This document shows, one piece after another, positions 1 to 7,538 of a stretch of DNA of 23,584 nt (positions within the stretch are counted from its first letter, which is position 1; the number at the start of each line of letters is the position of its first letter). Position numbers and translations under genes: made by a program. Origin of the DNA: an uncultured Eggerthellaceae bacterium (lineage in GTDB: Bacteria > Actinomycetota > Coriobacteriia > Coriobacteriales > Eggerthellaceae); assembly GCA_934630905.1 (NCBI GenBank), contig CAKTXN010000017.1, positions 1 through 23,584 on the forward strand. The letters run 5' to 3'. Below the pieces are notes generated by a model that was not told the origin of the DNA, ran no database searches, and saw nothing but the letters and a program-made list of their open reading frames with translations.

Positions 1-360
1 CGTCTGGCTATCGCTGCCTTGGGCAACGACAAAGAGCTCGTGCGCGAGATTTTTGAGAAGGTTGAGCAGGGCATGTTCGCCGACCGTCAAGGTGGCTACA
101 CCCGCATCATGAAGCTTGGTTACCGCAAGGGCGACAATGCTTCCATGGTTATCATGGAGCTTTGCACCGATCCGGTTGCTAAGAAGGAAGAGAAGGCTGC
201 TCCCGCCAAGAAGGCTGCTCCGAAGAAGGTTGTCGAAGAGGCACCTGCAGAGGAAGAGAACGTAGCGGAAGTTGCTGCCGAGCCTGTTGAAGAGGTTGTC
301 GAAGAGGTGGCCAAGGAAGTAGTCGAAGAGGAGAAGGCAGAAGCTGCCGAGGAAAAGTAA
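1..360 (+). CDS. rplQ: 50S ribosomal protein L17, C-terminal part (5' end outside window)
   Basis: The frame is open from base 1 and ends with TAA at 358-360. The first ~55 residues read as the C-terminal half of bacterial L17, a large-subunit protein near the peptide exit tunnel; the stretch ADRQGGYTRIMKLGYRKGDN is characteristic. After the usual L17 end (around MELCTD) about 60 more residues follow, almost entirely Ala, Glu, Lys, Val and Pro, with short KKAAP and VEEV repeats. Charged, low-complexity tails of this kind are common on actinobacterial L17 and are probably disordered. rplQ normally closes the alpha operon (rpsM-rpsK-rpsD-rpoA-rplQ), and a terminator follows at 415-458, which fits. 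The missing start is due to the window edge. Confidence 0.95.
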   Translation, partial: RLAIAALGNDKELVREIFEKVEQGMFADRQGGYTRIMKLGYRKGDNASMVIMELCTDPVAKKEEKAAPAKKAAPKKVVEEAPAEEENVAEVAAEPVEEVVEEVAKEVVEEEKAEAAEEK

Positions 361-414
361 TTCGCTGAGTAAGTGAATCCTTCCAACTCTTTTCAACTCT
401 TTTGAAATGCTTTG

Positions 415-458
415 AAAGGCAGGGCGAAGTCCCTTTGGGGGCAACGTCCTGCCTTTTT
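415..458 (+). terminator. Intrinsic terminator after rplQ
   Basis: A perfect 9-bp stem (AAAGGCAGG at 415-423 with CCTGCCTTT at 448-456) encloses a 24-nt loop and runs into a T tract. It lies 55 bases past the rplQ stop and probably ends the ribosomal-protein operon. The remaining bases up to ecfT (459-617) show no further gene; a TAAAAT box at 604-609 lies so close to the ecfT ATG that an ecfT transcript from it would be almost leaderless, but this is a weak call. Confidence 0.75.
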
Positions 459-617
459 GCGTTTCACGAACATGTTGTTTGCTTTGCTGCGATGTAGCTT
501 TTGTTTGTGCGCGGGCGCAATGGAGTGGTTGTGGTCCAGCTGCCTCTCCATGTTCGATGTGTGCGCAGGTGCGCTTGTTTACTTTAGCGGTGCGCTCATG
601 AAGTAAAATACTGCCTT

Positions 618-1385
618 ATGAACATTACGCTGAAAACATATTACGCGGGAAATTCGATTATTCATCGCATGGACGTGCGTTTGAAGATTGTCTTGCTTGC
701 GCTTGCTACGATAGGCATTTTCTGGGTGGGAACGCTTGCGGGAATGCTTGTTTGTGGGGCGTTACTGTTGCTTTTGTTGGTGCTTTCGCACGTACCGGCT
801 CATGCTTATTGTGCGTTCTTGCCTGCCGCGCTGGTGTTCATGTTGTTTCCCGTGCTGTTCAACGGGTTCTCATTCGATGTGTATGCCACGCAAGATGCGC
901 TGTTCGCGTATTATGGTGTTGCCGACGATTGGCTGGCAGATGCCAATCCCCTTGTGTTGTTGGGCACGTTTGGCGTTGTTCCTGCAGGTCTCGTGCGTGG
1001 TGCTGTTTTGGGCCTGCGTATCTTCATCCTGATTTACCTGAGCCTTCTCTTTACGTTTACCACGCCGGCCAATGCGGTGGTTGATGCTACTTCGTGGTTT
1101 TTAGCGCCCCTGGTTCGGCTGGGCGTTCCAGTTCGCGATATTTCGCTTGTGTTTTCGCTGGTACTTCGTTTTATCCCCGTAATTGCGCAGGAGTTCAACA
1201 CCGTTGCGGCAGCTCATCGGAGTAGGGGCGCGCAGTTGGACGATGGATCGCTGTTCGAGCGCATGAAGGCATGGGGTGGGGTGTTCATTCCGCTTTTCGT
1301 GCGCTTGTTTCATCAGGCGGATGTGTTGGGATGCGCCATGGACGCCCGCTGTTATGGCGCCCCGCGCCCGCATGCTAAAAAGTGA
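618..1385 (+). CDS. ecfT: ECF transporter transmembrane (T) component, EcfT/CbiQ family
   Basis: A 255-residue integral membrane protein with hydrophobic segments around residues 22-57, 64-85, 112-146 and 176-192. EcfT couples the ATPase pair (EcfA1/A2) to interchangeable substrate-binding S components for uptake of vitamins and metal ions. The two coupling motifs of the family are visible: RSRG at residues 201-204 and DARCYG near 242-247 (usually an ARG-type triplet). The opening residues through MDVRLKI fit the family consensus around MDPRxKL. There is no clear Shine-Dalgarno; the nearest upstream in-frame stop is TAG at 585-587 and no other start lies between, so ATG 618 is the only choice. 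In many Gram-positive bacteria the order is rplQ-ecfA1-ecfA2-ecfT-truA; here neither ATPase gene lies between rplQ and ecfT and none follows, so the ATPases must be elsewhere or the locus is rearranged. Confidence 0.88.
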   Translation: MNITLKTYYAGNSIIHRMDVRLKIVLLALATIGIFWVGTLAGMLVCGALLLLLLVLSHVPAHAYCAFLPAALVFMLFPVLFNGFSFDVYATQDALFAYYGVADDWLADANPLVLLGTFGVVPAGLVRGAVLGLRIFILIYLSLLFTFTTPANAVVDATSWFLAPLVRLGVPVRDISLVFSLVLRFIPVIAQEFNTVAAAHRSRGAQLDDGSLFERMKAWGGVFIPLFVRLFHQADVLGCAMDARCYGAPRPHAKK

Positions 1386-1400
1386 CGGAGTTGTTTTCGC

Positions 1401-1435
1401 ATTGTTGACAAATTACCCCACCTTTTGTCAACAAT
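1401..1435. repeat. Perfect 12-bp inverted repeat (hairpin) after ecfT
   Basis: ATTGTTGACAAA at 1401-1412 is the exact reverse complement of TTTGTCAACAAT at 1424-1435, with an 11-nt loop rich in C. It begins 15 bases after the ecfT stop. It may terminate or stabilise the ecfT message, but no proper T tract follows on either strand. A protein-binding palindrome is an alternative. It sits just outside the larger inverted repeat at 1466-1714. Confidence 0.6.
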
Positions 1436-1465
1436 TTCGGCTTTTCCGACGGTTTGCCATCGCGC

Positions 1466-1714
1466 GAATTCCATGTTGTTGAAAAATGGCTCGCTAATTC
1501 GAAGTTGATGCAGGTTGGAAGTAGGTCGCAGGTGCGAATCGGGCATTTTTTCTGCCGAGTGTTGTGCTTGCGAAACACGGGATTTACAAAGCACCAGTTC
1601 AGAACAATGCTCTGTTGAGATTAATTATACAGTTGAGCCGACATCAAGGTTTCGACCTACTTCCAACCGACCACAACTTCGAATTTCGATCGCAAAATTC
1701 AACAACATGAATTC
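1466..1714. repeat. Long imperfect inverted repeat, family A copy 1
   Basis: The left arm (1466-1528) and right arm (1653-1714) are inverted copies. Matching blocks are GAATTC with ATGTTGTTGAA (1466-1483 against 1698-1714, one-base indel), AATTCGAAGTTG (1496-1507) against CAACTTCGAATT (1674-1685), and GGTTGGAAGTAGGTCG (1513-1528) against CGACCTACTTCCAACC (1653-1668). The 124 bases between the arms show no gene. The arms also resemble those of the element at 7539-7745: both begin TTGTYGAA and end GTAGGTCG over 52-53 bases. No transposase lies nearby, so a MITE-like or REP-pair (REPIN-like) intergenic repeat is the likeliest class. Confidence 0.75.
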
Positions 1715-1731
1715 AGTTACGTGCTTGCAGA

Positions 1732-1844
1732 GGCGGCAAGGGATTCGCCGAACGGACTCTGCTTGGATAATGATTCTTCGGGCTTGTGGTTCGCCCAGCT
1801 TATCCAAAGCGTTGCATATCGGCTCATTCCCTTGCCGCCGTTTT
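1732..1844 (+). ncRNA. Nested ~108-nt hairpin upstream of eno; structured RNA or long terminator
   Basis: Four pairings nest in order: GGCGGCAAGGG (1732-1742) with CCCTTGCCGCC (1829-1839), GCCG (1747-1750) with CGGC (1820-1823), TTGGATAA (1763-1770) with TTATCCAA (1800-1807), and GGGC (1780-1783) with GCCC (1793-1796). The outer stem is followed by GTTTTT (1840-1845), as in an intrinsic terminator. It lies about 140 bases before the eno start and upstream of the eno promoter box at 1937-1942, so it is probably not part of the eno leader. It could be the 3' end of an upstream transcript, a small RNA, or another palindromic repeat. No promoter is clear. Confidence 0.4.
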
Positions 1845-1936
1845 TCCCTGCAGGAATTGCGCGGGGCAGCTCTTCGCCGTTATCTTCTTTTACCTAGGAA
1901 AATGCTCTCAAAGCGGCTTGCGGATTCGCATGGTGT

Positions 1937-1979
1937 TACAATAAAGAGCGTGTCATTAAAACCAATCCTGTAAGGAGGA
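1937..1979 (+). promoter_or_regulatory. eno promoter box and ribosome binding site
   Basis: TACAAT at 1937-1942 matches a -10 box; no good -35 is visible at the expected distance. A strong Shine-Dalgarno (AAGGAGGA, 1972-1979) sits 4 bases before the eno ATG at 1984, which fixes that start. Confidence 0.5.
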
Positions 1980-1983
1980 TGCA

Positions 1984-3276
1984 ATGGGCGTCATTATTGA
2001 TGTGTATGGTCGTGAGATTCTTGACTCGCGCGGCAACCCTACCGTTGAGGTCGAGGTCGTTTTGGACGACGGCTCCATGGGTCGTGCGGCTGTGCCATCG
2101 GGTGCTTCTACCGGCGCTTTCGAGGCCGTTGAGCTGCGTGACGGCGACAAGGACCGCTACCTGGGCAAAGGCACGCTTGATGCCGTTGACCACGTGAACA
2201 CCGAAATCGCCGAGGCGCTGTATGGCTTCGATTCCGAAGACCAGCGCGGCATTGACTATGCTCTGCTTGAGGTCGATGGAACGGACAACAAGGGCGCTCT
2301 GGGTGCGAATGCCATTCTGGGTGCATCGCTTGCTGTTGCGCGCGCTACGGCTGACTCCCTGCAGGTTCCGCTGTACAAATACGTGGGCGGCGCAAACGCG
2401 CACATTCTGCCCACGCCCATGATGAACATCCTGAACGGTGGCGTGCATGCCGACAACAACGTTGACTTCCAGGAATTCATGATCATGCCGGTGGGTGCTC
2501 CCACGTTCCGCGAAGCGCTGCGCTGGTGCGCTGAGATTTACCACACGCTGAAGAAGGTTCTGCACGATGCCGGCCTGGGCGGCGGCGTTGGCGACGAAGG
2601 CGGCTTTGCTCCGAATCTGAAGACGAACGAAGAGCCGCTGAAGTACATTGTTGAGGCGTGCGAAAAGGCAGGCTACAAGCCGGGTTCCGACATTATGTTC
2701 GCCATGGATCCCGCTTCTACTGAGTACTACGATGTCGAGCGTCAGATGTACGTTTTGGCTGGTGAAGGCGTTGAATATACGCGCGAACAGATGGTTGATT
2801 ACTGGGAGGCGCTGGTCAACAAGTACCCGATTATCTCCATTGAAGATGGCATGGCCGAAGAGGACTGGGAAGGCTGGAAGATGCTGACCGATCGCATTGG
2901 TGACCGCGTGCAGCTGGTGGGTGATGACTTGTTCGTCACGAATTCCAAGCGCCTGGCCAAGGGCATTGAGCTGGGTTGCGCAAACGCCATTCTGATCAAG
3001 GTAAACCAGATTGGTTCGCTCACGGAAACGCTCGAGGCAATCGAAATGGCAAAGCAGGCGGGTTACGCATGCGTCATGAGCCATCGTTCTGGTGAAACGG
3101 AAGATACCACCATCGCTGACCTTTCCGTTGCGTGCAACACCGGTCAGATTAAGACGGGCGCCCCGTGCCGCTCCGACCGCGTGGCCAAGTATAATCAGCT
3201 TCTTCGCATTGAGGAAGAGCTGGGCGACTCCGCGCAGTACGCCGGTATGAAGGCGTTCTACAACATCAAGCGATAG
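1984..3276 (+). CDS. eno: Enolase (phosphopyruvate hydratase)
   Basis: A 430-residue protein of normal enolase length. Enolase interconverts 2-phosphoglycerate and phosphoenolpyruvate in glycolysis and gluconeogenesis, uses Mg2+, and is cytosolic. Family hallmarks are clear: the N-terminal DSRGNPTVEVEV stretch, the SGASTG loop, SIEDGMAEEDW with a metal ligand, LVGDDLFVTN, the signature ILIKVNQIGSLTET with the catalytic lysine, and SHRSGETEDTTIADL. Codon choice is strongly biased (GTT, GCT, GGC, AAG), as expected for a highly expressed gene. It leads a plus-strand run with the next gene 12 bases downstream. The strand opposite eno is open for 615 codons, a by-product of this bias and not a gene. 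Confidence 0.98.
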   Translation: MGVIIDVYGREILDSRGNPTVEVEVVLDDGSMGRAAVPSGASTGAFEAVELRDGDKDRYLGKGTLDAVDHVNTEIAEALYGFDSEDQRGIDYALLEVDGTDNKGALGANAILGASLAVARATADSLQVPLYKYVGGANAHILPTPMMNILNGGVHADNNVDFQEFMIMPVGAPTFREALRWCAEIYHTLKKVLHDAGLGGGVGDEGGFAPNLKTNEEPLKYIVEACEKAGYKPGSDIMFAMDPASTEYYDVERQMYVLAGEGVEYTREQMVDYWEALVNKYPIISIEDGMAEEDWEGWKMLTDRIGDRVQLVGDDLFVTNSKRLAKGIELGCANAILIKVNQIGSLTETLEAIEMAKQAGYACVMSHRSGETEDTTIADLSVACNTGQIKTGAPCRSDRVAKYNQLLRIEEELGDSAQYAGMKAFYNIKR

Positions 3277-3288
3277 GCAAGGTGCACT

Positions 3289-3771
3289 ATGTCTGTGGAA
3301 AAACCCACATTTGCGATTGTGACCTGCTCTGATACGCGCAGCATGAAGCAGGATACGGCAGGAGCGGCCCTGGAAGCGCTTATTGCCGAGAAGGGCTGGG
3401 AGTGCCTGAGCCACGTTGTGGTGAAGGACGATCGTGCGGCAATTTCTGCCGAGATCGTGCACGGTGCCGATGAACTGCATGCCGACATTGTGTTGACCTG
3501 CGGCGGAAGCGGTCTTTCTCTGCGCGATGTTACGCCCGAGGCAACGGCTGACGTTTGCGAGCGCAATGTTCCCGGCATTGCCGAGGCCATGCGTGCGTAT
3601 AGCCTGCAGATCACGCCGAATGCCATGCTTTCGCGCGCCGTTTGCATGCAGCGCGGTAGCTGCATTGTGATTAACCTGCCGGGCAGCGAGAAAGCCGCTC
3701 GTGAAAATTGGGCGGGTATCGAGGGCGTTTTGCCTCATGCCGTGAAGATGATGGCGGGCGGCGGACATTAG
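3289..3771 (+). CDS. MogA/MoaB-family molybdenum cofactor biosynthesis protein
   Basis: A 160-residue cytosolic protein of the MoCF-binding fold, which in MogA adenylates molybdopterin ahead of molybdenum insertion. Visible marks are the start TFAIVTCSDTRS, the core GGSGLSLRDVTPEAT (residues 72-86; the GG-G-RDVTPE pattern binds molybdopterin), and the C-terminal INLPGSEKA (129-137). MogA and MoaB cannot be separated confidently from sequence alone; the length (160) is nearer MoaB. It starts 12 bases after eno with a modest AAGG upstream and its TAG overlaps the next GTG by one base, suggesting translational coupling. Placement in the eno operon would give constant supply of cofactor, sensible in an organism with molybdoenzymes such as the one at 19936. 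Confidence 0.9.
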   Translation: MSVEKPTFAIVTCSDTRSMKQDTAGAALEALIAEKGWECLSHVVVKDDRAAISAEIVHGADELHADIVLTCGGSGLSLRDVTPEATADVCERNVPGIAEAMRAYSLQITPNAMLSRAVCMQRGSCIVINLPGSEKAARENWAGIEGVLPHAVKMMAGGGH

Positions 3772-5432
3772 TGTCCAAGGCAAGCCGAAAACATCGGAAC
3801 GCGGCTGCTGCTCGTAAGATGCTGCAACGCTCGCAGGAAAACGCGCCGCAACAGGCGCGCTCGGGGGAGACGTGTACGCAAGAGCCCGTTGCGAAAGCGG
3901 CGGGCTCTGCGTGTGTCGAAGGGTGCAGTGCTGGAGCTCCCGCTGCGGGTCGCGCCGTTGGTTGCGGCGGTGGCAACGCTCGCGGTGGCGGTACCGCTTC
4001 CTGCGCCGATGCCTTCGCTGCCGGCGGGCGCGAAGCGGATCAGCGTAACGGTACCGCCGCCCACGCTGATGCCTTCGCTCGCAGCAGCTTTGCTTCTGCG
4101 GTCCCTCAAGAAATATGCACGAACAAAAAGCTCGACCAGAAAGGAAAGCCAGTGGAAGAGCTCATAAATGGCTTCACGGGTTTTGCTAAGAAAAACACCA
4201 TGTCAAGCGCGCGTCTTCCCCATAAAGAGGAATCGCCGTCGCAGGAAACTGGGGGTCATTTGACGTTTGACCCCGAAAAATTGGCAGAGATTGAACCTAT
4301 TGACAGGCGCTGGTCGTGGTTGGAAATCGATTTGAACGCGATTCGCAACAACGTGCGTGTGAGCAAGAACCAAATTGGGTATAACTGCCGCTTGTGCGCG
4401 GTGGTCAAAGCCGATGCATACGGTCACGGGGCGGTGCGCGTGGCAAAAACGGCGCTGAATTCCGGTGCCGAATATTTGGCGGTTGCTACGGTACAAGAGG
4501 GCATCGAGTTGCGCGAAGCCCTGATCAACGCACCAATTCTTCTTTTGTGCGAGCCACCGAAAACAGCTATTCCGCTGCTTTTGGGTTACAAGATTATGCC
4601 GAGCATTTATTCGCCCGATTTTGCCATTGAATATGCCGAGGCCGCAAACGCATATGGCGTTACGGCGCCGTATCACCTGGCTGTCAACACGGGTATGAAT
4701 CGTATTGGCGTCCGTTATGACCAGGTCGTTGAGTTTTTACGCAACGTGAGTTTCCATGCGCAGCTTGAACTGAAGGGCGTTTTCACGCATTTCGCCACGG
4801 CGGATTGCGCGGAAACGTTCGATTTTGAGATTCAGGCGCGTCGTTTCGTGGACGCAGTGAATGCGATTCAGGCGTCCGGTTTTGACCCGGGCATTGTCCA
4901 TTGCGCGAATTCGGCCGCACTGCTGCGTTATCCCAATGTGCATTTCGACATGGCGCGTTTGGGCATTTCGTTGTATGGCTATCACCCCTGCGTGGAGACG
5001 CGCGGGTTCTACGATTTGCAGCCGGCAATGAGCGTACATGCGCGCATTACGGACACGCGCACGCTGGGTATAAACGACGGCGTGAGCTACGGCCTGCATT
5101 ATCGCAGCAACGGTGGCTCGCATATCTGCACGCTTCCCTTGGGGTATGCCGATGGTTTTAATCGCCTTCTATCAGGTAAAACGAGCGTGATTTTTGAAGG
5201 CCGCCTGCATCCGCAGGTGGGTAACATCTGCATGGATCAGTGCATGTTCGAGTACCTTCCGCTGCGGCGTGAAGTCAATCCGCGCCTGCCGCAGGTTGGC
5301 GATGAGGTGCTGCTGGTGGGCAAGCAGGGCGATGCCGAGGTCACTATTGACTGGATGGCGCAGGAATGCGGCACCATTCCACACGAGATAACCATTGGGC
5401 TGAGCCATCGCATGCCGCGTTTGTACGTGTAG
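3771..5432 (+). CDS. alr: Alanine racemase with a long low-complexity N-terminal extension
   Basis: The enzyme interconverts L- and D-alanine with pyridoxal phosphate, supplying D-alanine for peptidoglycan. The catalytic core begins near base 4305 (RRWSWLEIDLNAIRNN). VVKADAYGHG holds the PLP lysine (residue 213 from GTG 3771), GVSYGLHY the second catalytic base Tyr (440), and PLGYADGF and GNICMDQ lie in the C-terminal domain. A normal Alr is about 370-390 residues, yet the frame runs upstream to GTG 3771, which overlaps the previous stop (TAGTG), giving 553 residues. The extra ~178 residues are Ala/Gly/Cys-rich and include a 20-residue tandem repeat. Alternative starts are GTG 4152, with a better ribosome site (AAGGAAAG at 4141-4148), and ATG 4200. 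The enzyme assignment is firm; the start is not. Confidence 0.93.
   Translation: MSKASRKHRNAAAARKMLQRSQENAPQQARSGETCTQEPVAKAAGSACVEGCSAGAPAAGRAVGCGGGNARGGGTASCADAFAAGGREADQRNGTAAHADAFARSSFASAVPQEICTNKKLDQKGKPVEELINGFTGFAKKNTMSSARLPHKEESPSQETGGHLTFDPEKLAEIEPIDRRWSWLEIDLNAIRNNVRVSKNQIGYNCRLCAVVKADAYGHGAVRVAKTALNSGAEYLAVATVQEGIELREALINAPILLLCEPPKTAIPLLLGYKIMPSIYSPDFAIEYAEAANAYGVTAPYHLAVNTGMNRIGVRYDQVVEFLRNVSFHAQLELKGVFTHFATADCAETFDFEIQARRFVDAVNAIQASGFDPGIVHCANSAALLRYPNVHFDMARLGISLYGYHPCVETRGFYDLQPAMSVHARITDTRTLGINDGVSYGLHYRSNGGSHICTLPLGYADGFNRLLSGKTSVIFEGRLHPQVGNICMDQCMFEYLPLRREVNPRLPQVGDEVLLVGKQGDAEVTIDWMAQECGTIPHEITIGLSHRMPRLYV
3991..4080 (+). repeat. 60-bp-period direct repeat inside the alr extension
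   Basis: The 30 bases at 3991-4020 and 4051-4080 match at 24 positions, both opening with GTACCGC and containing GATGCCTTCGCT. In the alr frame this yields GTASCADAFA and GTAAHADAFA exactly 20 residues apart. The period is a multiple of three, so it keeps the frame, consistent with a duplication inside translated DNA but not proof of it. Confidence 0.7.
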
Positions 5433-5517
5433 ATGTGCGACGCGCGGACTTGCGGGGCCCTGACGCGGGCGGCAAATGGCGAAGAGCAAGACGAGAACAA
5501 CAAGCAAGGTGACACAG

Positions 5518-6084
5518 ATGAGCAAGCCCCATATTCCTTTGGAAACAATTCGCGAGCAAGTGTGCGCATGCCACGCATGCCCGCTTGCCGATGGCCGCAC
5601 ACAAACGGTGTTTGGTGTGGGAAATCCGCAAGCGCGCGTCATGCTGATTGGCGAAGCTCCTGGTAAAAACGAAGATTTACAGGGCGAGCCTTTTGTGGGA
5701 GCGGCAGGCAAGAACCTGAATGCCATGCTGGAAATTGCTGGTTTGGCGCGCGATGATATCTACATTGCTAACGTGCTTAAGTGCCGTCCGCCCAGCAATC
5801 GCGATCCACGCCCGGAAGAAATTGAGCTCTGCACGCCGTTTTTGCGCGAGCAGACGCGCACCATCGATCCCGAGTTTATTGTGACGCTAGGTAACTTCGC
5901 CACGAAGTTTATCCTGAAAACCGATGTCGGCATTACGCATTTGCGCGGCAAGCTGCAACAGGCGGGGAAGTTCAAGGTGTTCCCCATCTATCATCCCGCC
6001 GCGGCGATTTACGATAGAACGAAACAGTCAGCACTTGAGCAGGATTTTGCTACTTTGGGTGAATTGTTGCGCCAAGAGCGATAA
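5518..6084 (+). CDS. Uracil-DNA glycosylase, family 4 (Fe-S type)
   Basis: A 188-residue base-excision repair enzyme that removes uracil from DNA. Family 4 features are all present: motif A GEAPGKNED (residues 45-53), VLKCRPPSNR (87-95), and the HPAAA motif (159-163). The four cysteines expected to bind the [4Fe-4S] cluster are C18 and C21 (CHAC), C89 (KCRPP) and C105 (ELCTPF). ATG 5518 has AAGGTG about six bases upstream and gives an N-terminus of the length seen in thermophile family 4 enzymes; ATG 5476 is a possible earlier start adding 14 residues. It follows alr by 85 bases in the same direction. Confidence 0.92.
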   Translation: MSKPHIPLETIREQVCACHACPLADGRTQTVFGVGNPQARVMLIGEAPGKNEDLQGEPFVGAAGKNLNAMLEIAGLARDDIYIANVLKCRPPSNRDPRPEEIELCTPFLREQTRTIDPEFIVTLGNFATKFILKTDVGITHLRGKLQQAGKFKVFPIYHPAAAIYDRTKQSALEQDFATLGELLRQER

Positions 6085-6191
6085 ACTTGCGAATATTGTA
6101 ATGGGGCGCTGCAGCGACCGCCGGTGTTTCCGCCGTGCTCCGTTGCGCCGCTTTGGTTTTATTGCGTCTACCTGCGCTTTTGGAGGGTTTC

Positions 6192-7526
6192 ATGGAACAG
6201 TTCGATGCCGTTGCTTACATAAACACGCCGCGTTGGCAAACAGTGAACCTGGGGCTAGATCGCACGCGTCTTCTTATGAAGAAGCTGGGTAATCCGCAAG
6301 ATCAGCTGAAGTTCGTGCATGTTGCGGGAACGAATGGCAAAGGTTCGACCTGCGTATATACGGCACATATTTTGCAAGCAGCTGGTTATACGACAGGCAT
6401 GTTCACCAGCCCTTACATTGAAACGTTTGAGGAGCGTATCCAGGTGAACGGCCAGCTTATTTCCACGGACGAGCTGACCGAAGTTACGCTTGGCGTGAAA
6501 GAAAAAGCAGAAGAGGTTGAGCGCGAAACAGGCGAGCATCCTACGGAGTTCGAGCTGATGACGGCTGTTGCGCTGTGCCATTTTGCGCGCTGTAACTGCG
6601 ATGTTGTTGTTTTGGAAGTGGGTCTGGGCGGCCGTCTTGACTCCACGAACATCATCGACGCGCCCGAAGTGTGCGCCATTGCGCGCATCGGACTTGACCA
6701 CACCGCCCTTCTGGGGGACACATTGGCGCAGGTCGCAGGCGAAAAAGCAGGAATCATCAAACAGGGTTCTGCGGTAGTAAGCTATCCGCAAGACCCCGAA
6801 GCCGCTGTGGTTATTGTGCAGGCTGCTGCTCAAGTGGGCTCGCTGGTTGCGCAGCCTGATTTTTCGCGGTTGAGTACGGGGAACACCGCTCTTGTGCCTG
6901 ATGAGGATGGCGCCGAGTTAATTGTTCGCACGTTCTCCTACGGCGAATACCAGGATTTGCATACAGCACTTTTGGGCGAGTACCAGCCAGGAAATGCGGC
7001 GTTTGCCATTGAGATTATTCGCGCGCTGCAGCAGCGTGGTTGGAATATTTCGCCAGAGCACGTTCGCGCTGGTATCCAAGCTGCTCGTTGGCCGGGGCGT
7101 TTCGAGGTGTTCCCGCATAAGCCCGGTACGCCGTGGATCGTGGTCGATGGCGGGCATAATCCGCAAGGCATTGAGGCGCTTCGTCGTACATGTGAAGACG
7201 TTTTCCCTGGTAAGGCGCCTTGGGTGGTGCTCAGTTTGCTTGCGGATAAGGATTACGACTCCATGACTGAGACGCTTGCAGATTTTGCACAGGGCTTTGT
7301 TGCCATGACGCCGCCGAACCTGCGTGCGCTTCCCGCAGCGGATCTAGCTGCGGTTTTGCGCCAGAAGTGTGCCGCTTGCGGACGCACGGATGTGCCGGTG
7401 GCAGAGGCGCAAAGTTTCCAGGATGCACGCGATAAGGCTAGGGAGCTTGCCAGTCCTGATGACTTGATTGTTGTTTCGGGCAGCTTGTACTCCGTTTCTT
7501 CTGCGAAAAAGGCGTTTCGCGCGTAG
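6192..7526 (+). CDS. folC: Folylpolyglutamate synthase / dihydrofolate synthase
   Basis: A 444-residue Mur-ligase-type ATP-dependent enzyme that adds glutamate to dihydropteroate and to reduced folates. Visible elements are the start MEQFDAVAYINTPRW, the P-loop AGTNGKGST (residues 45-53), TSPYIETFEERI (72-83), VGLGGRLDSTN, the DHTALLGDT and GEKAGIIK stretches, and DGGHNPQG for the C-terminal domain. ATG 6192 is chosen because GGAGGG lies just before it (6182-6187); the frame is open from 6135 but that start has no ribosome site and adds a non-homologous 19 residues. It is separated from the glycosylase by 107 bases with no other feature. No terminator is evident; repeat family A copy 2 follows within 15 bases of the stop. 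Confidence 0.94.
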   Translation: MEQFDAVAYINTPRWQTVNLGLDRTRLLMKKLGNPQDQLKFVHVAGTNGKGSTCVYTAHILQAAGYTTGMFTSPYIETFEERIQVNGQLISTDELTEVTLGVKEKAEEVERETGEHPTEFELMTAVALCHFARCNCDVVVLEVGLGGRLDSTNIIDAPEVCAIARIGLDHTALLGDTLAQVAGEKAGIIKQGSAVVSYPQDPEAAVVIVQAAAQVGSLVAQPDFSRLSTGNTALVPDEDGAELIVRTFSYGEYQDLHTALLGEYQPGNAAFAIEIIRALQQRGWNISPEHVRAGIQAARWPGRFEVFPHKPGTPWIVVDGGHNPQGIEALRRTCEDVFPGKAPWVVLSLLADKDYDSMTETLADFAQGFVAMTPPNLRALPAADLAAVLRQKCAACGRTDVPVAEAQSFQDARDKARELASPDDLIVVSGSLYSVSSAKKAFRA

Positions 7527-7538
7527 TTTTGCGGCATG

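Noticed and set aside
1515..1973. 152-codon plus-strand frame in the ecfT-eno gap
   Set aside because: It spans the inverted repeat and the nested hairpin, has no ribosome site, and its apparent sequence similarity to frames on the other strand comes from the repeat arms.
1936..3783. 615-codon open frame on the minus strand across eno
   Set aside because: It is antisense to a clear enolase, has no recognisable domain, and is His/Arg/Asn-rich in the way expected of the complement of biased codons.
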